DNA from: SPDF01 sp963699825
Lineage (GTDB): Bacteria > Gemmatimonadota > Gemmatimonadetes > Gemmatimonadales > GWC2-71-9
Direction: 5' to 3'
NCBI GenBank assembly: GCA_963699825.1
Contig: CAVOVI010000010.1
Coordinates: forward strand, 186,001-250,000
Length of the DNA stretch: 64,000 nucleotides
Shown here in pieces: positions 20,765 to 32,090 of this stretch (position 1 is the stretch's first letter; every line of letters begins with the position of its first letter). The notes under the pieces are model-generated. The model was not told the origin of the DNA, made no database searches, and saw only the letters and a list, made by a program, of their open reading frames with translations. A program made the translations under genes and the position numbers.

Positions 20765-20796
20765 CCTGTAGGTCACGATGATCCCGCCACCGACGG

Positions 20797-21270
20797 CTAC
20801 GTCGCCCCGTCCGCCCCCACGATGATGTAGGTCAGCGAGCCCCCCGACGCGAGGAACGGCATGCTCCGGCCGAGGAGCTGTTCCAGCTTCGTCATCAGCT
20901 TCGGGTCGGTCGTCGTGACGGTCACGCCGACGATGTAACTCCCGGGGCCGGAGCCGGAGATCGGGAAGTAGTCATAGTCCAGCGTGTACTGGTCCTTGAT
21001 GAACGTGGTCCCGGTGGCCATGATCGGCACCAGCTCCGGCGGGACAACGCCGGCACCCACCTCGGCGGGCCACTTGTAGTCGTCGGTGTAATAGGTGTAG
21101 GTGGCGATCTTGACCGCGTTGAAGTCCGCCGCGACCCGGGCCGCATGGGCGCTCATCCGCAGGTCGATGTACCTGAGGATGGCGATGGATGCCAGGATGC
21201 CGACCACCACAAAGACCACGAGGAGCTCGATGAGGGTGAACCCCCGCCGCGAATTCATCCGGCGCCTCAT
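20797..21270 (-). CDS. Type IV pilin/type II pseudopilin-like protein
   Basis: A 157-residue protein with a short basic leader and the prepilin peptidase site RRG-FTLIELLVVFVVVGILASIAI, including Glu at position +5 of the mature protein, followed by a hydrophobic N-terminal helix. The globular part has VKIATYTYYTDDYKWPAE, as in GspG/PilA-type subunits. The start overlaps the stop of the upstream membrane protein by four bases. It probably forms part of a pilus or secretion pseudopilus; no assembly genes are in this window. Confidence 0.88.
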   Translation of the reverse strand: MRRRMNSRRGFTLIELLVVFVVVGILASIAILRYIDLRMSAHAARVAADFNAVKIATYTYYTDDYKWPAEVGAGVVPPELVPIMATGTTFIKDQYTLDYDYFPISGSGPGSYIVGVTVTTTDPKLMTKLEQLLGRSMPFLASGGSLTYIIVGADGAT

Positions 21271-21788
21271 GGCCGCGCCTGCCGGCTGGAGAGGAGCTCG
21301 AACGAGTTCTTGAGGAAGGGCGCCACGCTGTCGGTTGAGGACAGGCTGAGCTGGATGTCTTCGCTGCGGCCAAACAGCCGGTAAGTGCCGTCGGGATTGA
21401 TGGTGTACGTCACTCCCTCTGGTGGCACACCGACGTCGGCCAGTGACTTGGGCAGGGTCCCGTGCGTCTGGCGGTAGTTCTCGATGCGTCGCGATTCCAT
21501 GAACAGGAGCATCCGGAGGCTGGCGTCCTGGAACTCCACACTATGCGGGACCGGTGGACGCGGAATCAGCCAGTCAGGCTGGGTGACGCCGAGCCACACG
21601 CCAACCACGGCGAGGACGACGAGCGACGACCACATGAGACGGCGGCTGGCCGAGCCGCGACCTTTCGGCCCCGTCCCTTTCGCCTGTGCCTTCTCCTGCT
21701 CAGACTTGACCGCCCCCTGGAGCGCGTCGTACAGCGCTTCCTTGGTGCCGCCAGACTGAGTGCTGGACTTCGCCGGAGGTGGAACCAC
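21267..21788 (-). CDS. Membrane protein of unknown function upstream of the pilin
   Basis: A 173-residue protein with a charged, Gly/Lys/Gln-rich N-terminal segment (about 1-48), one membrane helix (about 51-70, MWSSLVVLAVVGVWLGV) and an outer domain of about 100 residues with TLPKSLADVGVPPEGVTYTINPDGTYRL. The latter resembles the short C-terminal domains found beside pseudopilins, where a peptide is compared with a sequence 'ENYRQTHGTLP'. It is translationally coupled to the pilin, so a role in the same pilus is likely. I do not recognise a named family. Confidence 0.72.
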   Translation of the reverse strand: MVPPPAKSSTQSGGTKEALYDALQGAVKSEQEKAQAKGTGPKGRGSASRRLMWSSLVVLAVVGVWLGVTQPDWLIPRPPVPHSVEFQDASLRMLLFMESRRIENYRQTHGTLPKSLADVGVPPEGVTYTINPDGTYRLFGRSEDIQLSLSSTDSVAPFLKNSFELLSSRQARP

Positions 21789-21852
21789 GCCGACTCCTCA
21801 CGTCAGGGGTGATACTTCCTAAACTCGATGCGCACGAGGCGCTTCGCAATGC

Positions 21853-22232
21853 TCACGCGCGACCGGCCGGCCCGCTCAGGGCCTCGGCAACCTGCCCCGG
21901 AAACGCCCTGATGTCGATCGGCTTGGTGATGTATCCGTCAAACCCGGCCCCGATCGCCCGCTCCCGGTCGCCGGCCATCGCATGTGCCGTCAGGGCGACG
22001 ACCGGGCACCGCCGCTGGGTACCTCGCGCCGGATATCTTGCAGCAGCTCGTAGCCGTCCCGCTCCGGCAGCTGGATATCCATCAGCACCAGGTCGGGCCG
22101 GCAGTCGAGGATCTGTTGAATCAGCCCGTCGCCGCCGCCCAGCCCGAGCACATCGTGTCCGTGGAGCGTCAGCAGCGTCCGAAAGAGCTTCATATTGTCC
22201 GGACTGTCTTCGACGATCAGGATCGTGGCCAC
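21853..22232 (-). CDS. Single-domain response regulator (CheY-like receiver), frameshifted
   Basis: A stand-alone receiver domain of about 125 residues. It begins ATILIVEDSPDNMKLFRTLL with the acidic pocket ED, has the phospho-acceptor Asp in LVLMDIQLPERDGYELL, the switch Thr in VVALTAHAM and the Lys in GYITKPID. A frame change near nt 22010, between REVP and PVVALTAHAM, fits two extra bases or one missing base. Start is GTG at 22232. It lacks an output domain. It lies upstream of and on the same strand as the two pilus-related genes. Confidence 0.85.
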
Positions 22233-22481
22233 CTGCCCTCCCTCGGCATGCCGTTGAGAATCCGCAGCCTCGGGGATAGGATTCGCTCGCCGAAGGAAGC
22301 AAACTCCGTGCCTTGCCTGTACTTGCGCCCTCTTCCCCCGGCCGGCAATCCCTATGTGGCCTGATTCCCTTGCAGGCGTTGGACTTGAGGCCCCCGGAGG
22401 CCCCCTGCCCGGGCAGCCGGGGAGGGCTGGCGTTTCCCGCCTCTTCCGGTTTTCCGCCCCTCCGGTAAGAGGACTGGCCGG

Positions 22482-23758
22482 GTGATCGTCGACGCCGATC
22501 TCCGGGTTCCCGGCGACAAGAGCCTCACCCACCGGATGCTGATTCTCGCCGGCATGGCACCCGGCACCAGTCGTATCCGCCGTGCCCTGACTTCGTTCGA
22601 TGCCCGCAGCACGGCACGGGTCCTCCGGCAGCTCGGGGCGGGCGTGTCGCCGCTCGTTGCCGGACGTGAAATCGAGATCCAGGGGCGCGCGCGCTTCCAT
22701 CAGGCCGACGCAGCCGCTCCACTGCGGGAACTCCGGCACCTCGGCGCGACTCCTCCTCGGCATCCTGTCGGCGCACCCGTTCGCCTCGACGCTCACCGGG
22801 GACGCTTCCCTGCGCCGCCGCCCGATGCGCAGGGTGACCGAGCCACTGGAGCAGATGGGCGCGCGCTTCACCTTCAGGGAACGAGACGGATTGCCGGTGA
22901 CGGTGCATGGGGGCGATCTGGAGGGAATCCGATACGTGTTGCCGGTCTCGAGCGCGCAGCTCAAGAGCGCGCTGCTGCTCGCCGGCGTCGCCGGCGGCGT
23001 ACCCGTCGAGATCAGGGAGCCCAACGGGCGCTCGCGTGATCACACCGAGCGAATGCTCAGGGCCTTCGGCTACCAGGTCGAGGATGACGGCGACTGGATT
23101 CGGTTTGCCCCGACCGGCCGCATCGCACCGGTCGATCAGGAGGTCCCCGGCGATCCCTCCTCCGCCGCCTTCCTGGTTGGCGCCGCTCTGCTCGCGGAGA
23201 CCGGCCAGCTTCGGCTGCGGGGCGTCGGCGTGAACCCGACGCGGACCGGGTTCCTTCGGGTGCTCGCGCGCATGGGCGCGTCGGTCGCGGTCGAGAACCA
23301 GCACGAGGTTGGCGGGGAGCCGGTGGCCGACCTGATCGTGGAGCCGGAGGAGCTCTGCCGCGACCGAAGTGGTGGCGGCCGAGATCCCCGGGTTGATCGA
23401 CGAGATTCCGCTGCTTTCGGTACTGGCCAGCCGCGCGGAGGGTACCACGGTCTTCCGCGAGGTGGGCGAACTTCGGGTCAAGGAGAGCGACCGGCTGGCC
23501 TTGCTCGCCAGCAATCTCCGCGCGGTGGGGGCGCAGGCCGAGGCGGAGGGAAACACGCTGACCGTCGTCGGGGGCCGCGCGATGCCGGCCGGCCGGGTCG
23601 TGACCGAGGGTGACCACCGCATTGCCATGGCCTTCGCGGTGCTCGGCACATTGCCTGGCGCCAGGGTGCGGGTGGACGACCCCGACTGCGCAGGCGTCAG
23701 TTTTCCGGGGTTTGCAGAATCACTCCGCGCCATGGCGGGCGGAAGAGAGGAGGAGGAG
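22482..23758 (+). CDS. aroA: 3-phosphoshikimate 1-carboxyvinyltransferase (EPSP synthase), two frameshifts
   Basis: AroA transfers enolpyruvyl from PEP to shikimate-3-phosphate in the aromatic pathway. It shows LRVPGDKSLTHRMLILAGMA at the start, CGNSGTSARLLLGILSAHPF, RRRPMRRVTEPLEQMGA, SSAQLKSALLLAGV, and the C-terminal LRVKESDRL and EGDHRIAMAFAVLG. Extra bases near nt 22716 and 23358 break the frame. After the second, the reading frame continues without a stop into cmk, so aroA and cmk are formally fused; a good ribosome site before the cmk ATG suggests either a true fusion with internal start or a stop hidden by another indel. Start is GTG. Confidence 0.92.
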
Positions 23759-24451
23759 ATGATGCGAGTCGTGGCCATCGACGGACCCGCGGCCTCCGGC
23801 AAGTCGAGCACGGCCAAGGCCGTCGCGCGGGTGCTCGGGTTCCACCATCTCGACTCGGGGGCGCTGTATCGGACCCTGACTCGCGTGGCACTCGATGCGG
23901 GCCTCGACCCCGACAATCTCGACGTGCCGGCCCTGCTGGCTCAGGCCGACCGGCGCGGGCTGGGGCTCCGGCCGGAGGGAGAGGACTTCGTGCCGCTCCT
24001 CGACGGGGCCCCCGCCGAGCACCTGATCCGGACCCCTGAGGTGACGGCAGCGGTATCGGCCGTCTCGGCGGTGCCAGAGGTCCGGGATTGGGCGAATGCC
24101 CGGATGCGTGCGCTGGCTGAAGCGGGGGTGCCGATCGTGGTCGACGGGCGGGACATCGGGTCGGTGGTCTTCCCGGAGGCTCGGCTCAAGATCTTCCTCT
24201 ATGCCAAGTCGATCATCCGTGCCATGAGGCGCCTGGCCCAGCAGGGGGGGAAGGAGCCCTCGGACGAGGAGATCCTGGCGGAGGCGGAGCGGCTCAGGGC
24301 ACGGGACGAGGCGGATCGGTCCCGGCCGGTGGCGCCGCTTACCATCCCCGATGATGCCGTTGAACTCGACAGTGGCCGGATGACCTTCGACGAACAGGTG
24401 GATGGGATCGCCCGGCTGGCCCGGGCAGTCTACGGCATCCCGGCCCCCTAG
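23759..24451 (+). CDS. cmk: Cytidylate kinase
   Basis: A kinase of about 230 residues that phosphorylates CMP and dCMP. It begins MMRVVAIDGPAASGKSSTAKAVA with the P-loop, followed by LGFHHLDSGALYRTLT, VDGRDIGSVVFPEARLKIFL and a Lid region with RARDEADRSRPVAPL. Two adjacent ATG codons (23759, 23762) lie 5-8 bases after AGGAGGAG, a strong ribosome site. It reads on from aroA without a stop. The order aroA-cmk-rpsA is widespread in bacteria. Confidence 0.95.
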   Translation: MMRVVAIDGPAASGKSSTAKAVARVLGFHHLDSGALYRTLTRVALDAGLDPDNLDVPALLAQADRRGLGLRPEGEDFVPLLDGAPAEHLIRTPEVTAAVSAVSAVPEVRDWANARMRALAEAGVPIVVDGRDIGSVVFPEARLKIFLYAKSIIRAMRRLAQQGGKEPSDEEILAEAERLRARDEADRSRPVAPLTIPDDAVELDSGRMTFDEQVDGIARLARAVYGIPAP

Positions 24452-24574
24452 CAGGACGCGGGCCCGTCGGTTACTTTTGAGGGCTACCGAACGTGGGCAC
24501 TTCCGCCCCGGTCGGTCTTCACCTCATCCCGCAGCCTCCACGGTGCGGCCGACTCCCGAAGGGATCACATCCAC

Positions 24575-26383
24575 ATGTCCGAGCTGTCCGCCGCCACGTC
24601 CGACCTGGACGCCCCTGACGCGGCTACCCCAGAGACCCCGATCACCGACACCGCCACTCCCGACGAGACCCCGCGCCGCTACTCGCTCCGCACCGACGCC
24701 ATCATGGGCGCCACCGGACTGCTGGTCCGCGCTGACCTCTACGACGAGGAGTACAGCGACGGACGAGTACGAGCAGATGCTCTCGATGTACGAGGGCACG
24801 ATGGCCTCGATCGCCGAGGGCGAGATCGTCAAGTCGACGGTCCTGCGCGTCACCGAGAACGCCGTCATCCTCGACGTCGGCTTCAAGTCCGAGGGCTCGG
24901 TGGCGCTCGACGAGTTCAAGGAAGCCGCCCGGCCGTCGGCGACGAAGTCGAGGTCTTCCTCGAGCACCTCGAGGACCAGGAGGGCGCGGTCGTCCTCTCC
25001 AAGAAGAAGGCCGACTTCATGCGGGTCTGGGAGAAGATCCGGGTGGCGCACGAGAACGGACGAGCCGGTCGAGGGCACCCTGGTCAAGAAGATCAAGGGC
25101 GGCGTGGTCGTGAACCTGATGGGCGTGGATGCGTTCCTGCCCGGCAGCCAGATCGCGCTGCGCCGGGTGCCGAACATCGACGAGCTGCTCGGCCAGACCT
25201 ACGAGTTCAAGATCATCAAGCTGAACAAGCGCCGCCGGAACATCGTGGTGTCAGCCGCCGCGTCATCCTCGAGGACGAGCGGGCGCACAAGCGCGAGCAC
25301 CTGATGAAGGAGCTCCAGGTCGGCCAGGTGCGGAAGGGCGTCGTCAAGAACATCACCGACTTCGGGGCGTTCATCGACCTCGGCGGCGTCGACGGCCTGC
25401 TCCACATCACCGACATGTCGCTACGGCCGCGTGTCGCACCCGACCGAGATGGTCGCCATCGGCCAGCGAGGTCGAGGTCAAGGTCCTCGACATCGACTGG
25501 GAGCGCGAGCGCATCTCGCCTCGGCCTGAAGCAGCTCCAGGCGTACCCGTGGGAGAACGTCGCCGAGCAAGTACCCGGTCGGCACCCGCGTGCAGGGCAA
25601 GGTGGTCTCGATCACCAACTACGGCGCCTTCGTCGAGCTGGAGCCGGGCATCGAGGGACTGGTCCACATCTCCGAGATGAGCTGGACCCGCAACGTCCGG
25701 CACCCGTCGAAGATCGTCTCGCATCGGCGAGACCATCGAGGCGGTGGTGCTCAAGGTCGACGAGGCGGAGGAGAAGATCTCGCTCGGCATGAAGCAGACC
25801 GAGCAGGATCCGTGGATGGTGCTGCCGCATGAAGTACCCGGTCGGCACCAAGCTCGAGGGCAAGGTCCGCAACCTGACCAGCTTCGGCGCCTTCGTCGAG
25901 ATCGAGCCCGGGATCGACGGCCTGATCCACATCTCCGACATGTCCTGGACCAAGCGCGTCCAGCACCCGTCCGAGGTCGTGAAGAAGGGCGACGCGGTCG
26001 ACGTCGTCATCCTCAACATCGACGGCGAGAACAAGCGGATCTCCCTCGGCCTCAAGCAGGCGGAGGAGGATCCGTGGCTCAGCATCGGCGAGACCCTGCC
26101 GGTCGGTCACGAGCTCCGCGGCCGCGCCGTGCGCCTGATGGACAAGGGCGTCGTCATCGACCTCGGCAACGACCTCGAGGCCTTTGCCCCGATGTCGCAG
26201 CTCGGCGTCGCCAACATCGACAACCCGGGCGACGCGGTGAAGGAAGGCCAGCCGCTCGATGTGAAGGTCATCGAAGTGGATCCGATCCATCACCGCATCG
26301 TGGTGGCGGTCATCGGGTACCCCGACGAGCCGATCATCCCGCCGGTCAAGCCCGACTTCGACGAGTCGCCCGCCGACGAGTAG
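24575..26383 (+). CDS. rpsA: 30S ribosomal protein S1, about ten frameshifts
   Basis: S1 binds mRNA on the 30S subunit through repeated S1/OB domains. The acidic, Thr/Asp/Pro-rich N-terminal extension of about 60 residues is followed by EGEIVKSTVLRVTENAVILDVGFKSEG, then repeats with KKIKGGVVVNLMGVDAFLPGSQ, KGVVKNITDFGAFIDLGGVDGLLHITDMS, VVSITNYGAFVELEPGIEGLVHISEMSW, and VRNLTSFGAFVEIEPGIDGLIHISDMSW, and a last weaker domain. Frame changes lie near nt 24760, 24930-24945, 25058, 25253, 25421, 25465, 25519, 25570, 25723 and 25830; nearly all are an extra C after G or an extra G after C. Repaired length is about 598 residues. Confidence 0.95.
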
Positions 26384-26509
26384 CCGATCGGCCGACCCCT
26401 CTCCGGAGCGAGAGGCGGCGGGGGTGCGGGGTCCATGGGACGAGCGCACCAGGACGGTGCGCCAGTTTCGATCGCAGCCCCGCGACAGCCGGAGGTCCAG
26501 CTGCGGAGG

Positions 26510-26545
26510 AGACCGGATTCCGGCCTTCGCGGGAATGACCGACGT
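26510..26545. repeat. Short hairpin repeat between rpsA and pccB
   Basis: The gap 26384-26608 has no gene. Inside it, ATTCCGGCCTTCGCGGGAAT forms a hairpin flanked by GACCGG and GACC. The sequence is close to the dispersed GATTCCCGCCTTCGCGGGAATGAC element that I recall from many proteobacterial genomes. Only one copy is in this window, so the repeat status rests on memory. The gap ends with a CCCCGCTTCCCCGCCT run at 26575-26590 that recurs at 31987. Confidence 0.45.
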
Positions 26546-26608
26546 TCGCCCCGTCCGCCGCCGCTGCTCGCTGTCCCCGCTTCCCCGCCTAACCGTACAT
26601 TCCCTGAC

Positions 26609-28165
<1,557 letters not shown>

Positions 28166-28283
28166 GGGGAATGACGGGGGGCCAGGCTTCGCCGGCCGAT
28201 TTGGCCCGTGCCTCTGGCGAAACCCGGTGCAGCGCCCCATCTTAGGGACCTACCCCCGAACCACGATCTGGACAGGTGGCCGT

Positions 28284-29276
28284 ATGGTACGAGTGAGCCG
28301 ACCCAAGCTGCGATCACTGCTGGCGTTGACCCTGTTGGGGTCGGCGGCCACGGGTTCGCTTGTGGCTCAGGGGTCGCTCAATCCCACCGTGGCGCCCCGC
28401 GCGGCCGAGCTCGCCCGAAACGGGCAGCGGGGGATCGGCACCGAGATGCTGAGCACCTACCTGGCCACCTCGCCCGACGATGGCTCCGCCTGGATTCAGC
28501 TCGGCCGGTTCTACCTCCTCGACATCCGCGATTGGCACCTCTCCGGTCACCCGGCCCACTCCCCCGGTCCCCTCTACATCGATTTCGGCGCCGCCGCCCT
28601 CGACCAGGCCGTGCGGCTCCGTGGGGATTCCGGTGTCATCCTCCGCCAGATGCTCGAGGTGGAGCGGGCGCTCGACGCCGTCGAGCAGCAGGGCTATGAC
28701 GTGCTCCGTCACTGGACGGTGCCCGCCGATGTGGCCCCGCTGCCGGACTTCATCTCCGAGCTCGGCGCGAACCTCCTCGAGCAGTTGCCCCGACCTCTGG
28801 CGTGATGGCGACCGGGACGGATCTGGAGACCGTCGCGATCTTCTCGGTCGTGGCTGCGGCCGGGCAGGCGGCGAGTGTCGTCATCGTCGTGCCGTCCTTC
28901 TATGCGACCGACGCGCGGTACCGGAACACCATCGCGATGGCGCTCGGCACCGACTCGTCGTGGTCGGTCCAGCAGGCGCTGGCCAACGTCGCGCAGCGCC
29001 GCCCGGTCTGCCTGACGCCGCTCGCCGATCGCACGCTGCTCGCGCTTGCCCGATCTCCGGCCGATGCGATTCGTGCTCGTGTCGGGGCCGGGCACCACCA
29101 CGAGCGACCGGGTGGTGACGGTGACCGACCTCGCCCGCGCCGATCGGCAGGGGAAGTCCTCCTGGCTCCGTGAGGTGCACGCCGTCTACACCGCTGCCGC
29201 CGGGTTCAATCCGCGCCTCTGTGACGGTCCGCTGGCGCTCCTCGGAGACACACAGATCGCCGCCTGCCGCCGCTAG
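28284..29276 (+). CDS. Secreted protein of unknown function, probably one gene broken by three shifts
   Basis: Read alone this stretch looks like two or three short genes. The first part (192 codons or fewer) has a signal peptide (LRSLLALTLLGSAATGSLVAQG) and a TPR-like stretch (GIGTEMLSTYLATSPDDGSAWIQLGRFYLL). The reading then continues with AIFSVVAAAGQAASVVIVVPSF, RNTIAMALGTDSSWSVQQALA, FVLVSGPGTTTSDRV and ends DTQIAACRR. Two extra bases near 28786-28815 and one near 29060 would join them into about 330 residues. I do not recognise a family. It sits between the carboxyltransferase and biotin carboxylase genes on the same strand, but nothing in it suggests a role in carboxylation. Confidence 0.6.
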
Positions 29277-29319
29277 GCCGCCGCCTCAGCGCCCCGCCGT
29301 CCCCGCCATCCCGACGCCA

Positions 29320-30824
29320 ATGACACCAATCACCAGAGTGCTCGTCGCGAACCGCGGCGAAATCGCGCTGCGCATCATCCGCGCCTGCCACGAGGAGGGC
29401 CTCGAGGCGGTCGCCGTCTATTCGGCGGCGGATCGCCTGAGCCCGCACGTGCGCGCCTCCGACCTGGCCGTCGAGATCGGTCCGGCCGCGCCGTCGGAGA
29501 GCTACCTCCGCATCGATCGGTTGCTCGAGGTGGCCCGCGAAACGGGTGCGCAGGCGATCCATCCCGGCTACGGATTCCTCGCCGAACGCGCCGCCTTCGC
29601 CGAGGCGGTGGAAGCAGGCGGGACTGGTCTTCATCGGGCCGCCGTCCACCGCCATCCGTGCGATGGGCGACAAGACCGAGGCACGCCGGCGGATGCGGGC
29701 GGCCGGCGTTCCCGTGGTGCCGGGCGCGGACGCGCCGCTGACCGAGTTGGCGCCCGCCCTCGCGCTCGCGCTCGAAATGGGGTACCCCGTCATGGTGAAG
29801 GCGGCGGCGGGCGGGGGCGGGAAGGGCATGCGTGTCGTCCAGGCCGCCGAAGAACTGGAGGGCGCCCTGGCCACCGCGGCTTCCGAAGCGCTGAAGGCCT
29901 TCGGCGACGCGGGCGTGTACATCGAGAAGTTCATCGAGCGACCGCGCCACGTGGAAATCCAGGTGCTCGCCGACGCGACTCGCACGGTCCACCTCGGGGA
30001 GCGGGAGTGCTCGGTGCAGCGGCGTCATCAGAAGGTGCTCGAAGAAGCGCCCTCCGTCGCCGTCGATGCCGGAGCTGCGCGAACGGATGGGCGCCGCCGC
30101 GGTCGCCGCGGCGAAGGCGGTGGGGTATCGCAGCGCGGGGACCTGCGAGTTTCTGCTCGCCGCCGATGGGACGTTCTACTTCCTGGAGATGAACACCCGG
30201 ATTCAGGTGGAGCACCCCGTCACCGAGCTGGTGTACGGCATTGACCTGGTGCGGCAGCAGCTGCGCATCGCGCGCGGGCTGCCGATGCAGGTGCCGGATG
30301 GCCCCCGCACGCCGAACGGCTGGGCCGTCGAGTGCCGGATCACCAGTGAGGACCCCGGCAACGGATGGATGCCGTCCACGGGGCGGGTGGAGTTCCTCCG
30401 CGTGCCGTCCGGGCCGGGCGTGCGATGGGACAGCGGCGTCGAGATCGGCAACGAGGTCACCCTCTACTACGACTCGATGGTGGCCAAGCTCATCGTCTGG
30501 GGGCGGGACCGGGAGAATGCGCTCCGTCGCATGGTCCGTGCGCTCGACGAGCTTGTCATCGTGGGCATCGCGACCAACCAGGGATTCCAGCGCCGGCTCG
30601 TGACCGATCCCGCCTTCCTGGCGGGCGACATCGACATCCAGTTTCTCGATCGGCGCCCCGATCTGGCTGGCGCGCCGCCCCGCGCGGCACTGACCCGCGC
30701 CGCCGCCATCGCCGCCGCGCTCGCCGAAGATGCCGCCCGGCACGCCCGGAAGCCGGCGATCGCCGACTCGGCCGCTGGGCGCACCGCCTGGCTCGCCGCC
30801 GCGCGCACTGAGGGGCTCCGTTGA
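29320..30824 (+). CDS. accC: Biotin carboxylase subunit of acyl-CoA carboxylase, two frameshifts
   Basis: An ATP-grasp enzyme that carboxylates biotin. Domains: N-terminal VLVANRGEIALRIIRACHEEGL, HPGYGFLAERAAFAEAVE, the ATP-binding GYPVMVKAAAGGGGKGMRVV, ECSVQRRHQKVLEEAPS, then FLEMNTRIQVEHPVTEL and a C-terminal domain with WAVECRITSEDP. Extra bases near nt 29610 and 30064 break the frame; repaired length is about 500 residues. It has no biotinyl domain of its own; a separate carrier is encoded downstream. The stop overlaps the start of the RNA methyltransferase gene by four bases. Confidence 0.92.
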
Positions 30825-32090
30825 CCACCGAGACTGGCGCGCCCGTCAGGATTCTCCGGATCGCGTCCGGGGGAGACGGCGTCGGAAAGCTGGACGACGG
30901 ACGAACGGTCTTCGTGCCGAGGACGGCGGCCGGCGACCTCGTCACCCTCAAGCGGATCAAGGTTGCCAAGACCTTCGCACGCGCCGAGGTGGACGTCGTC
31001 GTGGAGCCGTCGCCCGACCGGATCGAACCGGGCTGCCCGCACTACGTGCGGGACCAGTGCGGCGGGTGCCAGCTGCAGCACCTCGCGCTCCCGGCACAAC
31101 TCGCGGCGAAGCAGACGATGGTCGGCGATGCGCTTCGCCGCATCGGAAAACTGGACGTCGAGGACCCCGAGATCGAGCCGGCGGCGGCAGTCTGGGGGTA
31201 CCGGAACAAGGTGACGCTTGCCGTCGCCGACGACGGCCGCCGGATCGGGTTCCACCGGCACGGCCACGCCGGAGAGGTCTTCGACCTCGAGCGGTGCTTG
31301 ATCGCCGACGCCGGACTGATGGAGCTCTGGAGTGTGGTCCGGGAACACCGCGCCCTGCTGCCCGAAAACGTTGAACAGGTCGATCCTGCGCCGCGACCGC
31401 GATGGGGGACTCCACCTCACGGCCCGAGTGCGCGGACAGACGGTGTGGCGCTCGGCGACGTTGCTCCACGGCACGTTGGCGCGGCGTGGGGTGCCCGCGG
31501 TGCTCTGGTGGGTGCCGGAAGAGGGGGCCCCGCGCGCGGTAGCGGGCGCGGCGGAGCCGTATCCCGCCGCCGTGTTCGAGCAGGTGCATCCCGCCATGGG
31601 TGACCGGGTTCGGGCCTGGGCACTCGAGCAGCTGGGGGACTGGAACGGGATGGCGGCCTGGGACCTGTACGCCGGAGTGGGTGAGACGTCGCGTCTGTTG
31701 CTCGAGGGCGGCGCGACTGTTGAGAGCGTGGAGGTCGACGCGCGGGCCGTGGTCGAGGCGACCCGCCGGGGGCCGGAGGAGGGCATCCGCCGGCACGCGG
31801 GCCGGGCGGAGGACCTGGTGCCCGGCCTGAAGCCGGCAGCAGATCGTGGTCACCAATCCGCCGCGGACGGGCATGGACGAACGGGTGACGGATGCCATCG
31901 CGGCTGCCCGGCCCGAAGAAGGTCGTCTACATCAGCTGCGACCCTGCCACCCTCGCACGCGATCTTGCGCGGTTGCTTCGTCGCTTCCCCGCTTCCCCGC
32001 CTCCCCGCCTCAGCCGCGCTCCGCGCGTTCGACCTCTTTCCCCAGACGGCGCACGTCGAGACGGTGGCGATCCTGGAGGGCGACGAATGA
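30821..32090 (+). CDS. TrmA/RumA-family 23S rRNA or tRNA m5U methyltransferase, four or more frameshifts
   Basis: A SAM-dependent methyltransferase. The N-terminal TRAM-like domain (ILRIASGGDGVGKLDDGRTVFVP) is followed by an iron-sulfur cysteine cluster in GCPHYVRDQCGGCQLQH and by YRNKVTLAV. The methyltransferase domain has WDLYAGVGETSRLLLEGG, VTNPPRTGMDE and the catalytic CDPATLARDLA, and ends VDLFPQTAHVETVAIL-like (here FDLFPQTAHVETVAIL). Shifts lie near nt 31384, 31832, 31912 and 32010. A CTTCCCCGC simple repeat at 31982-32010 lies inside the C-terminal part. Both ends overlap neighbouring carboxylase genes. Confidence 0.9.

Noticed and set aside
22233..22481. Gap between the receiver gene and aroA, inspected for RNA genes
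   Set aside because: Only GC-rich partial inverted repeats such as GAGGCCCCCGGAGGCCCCC were seen; no convincing structure or gene.
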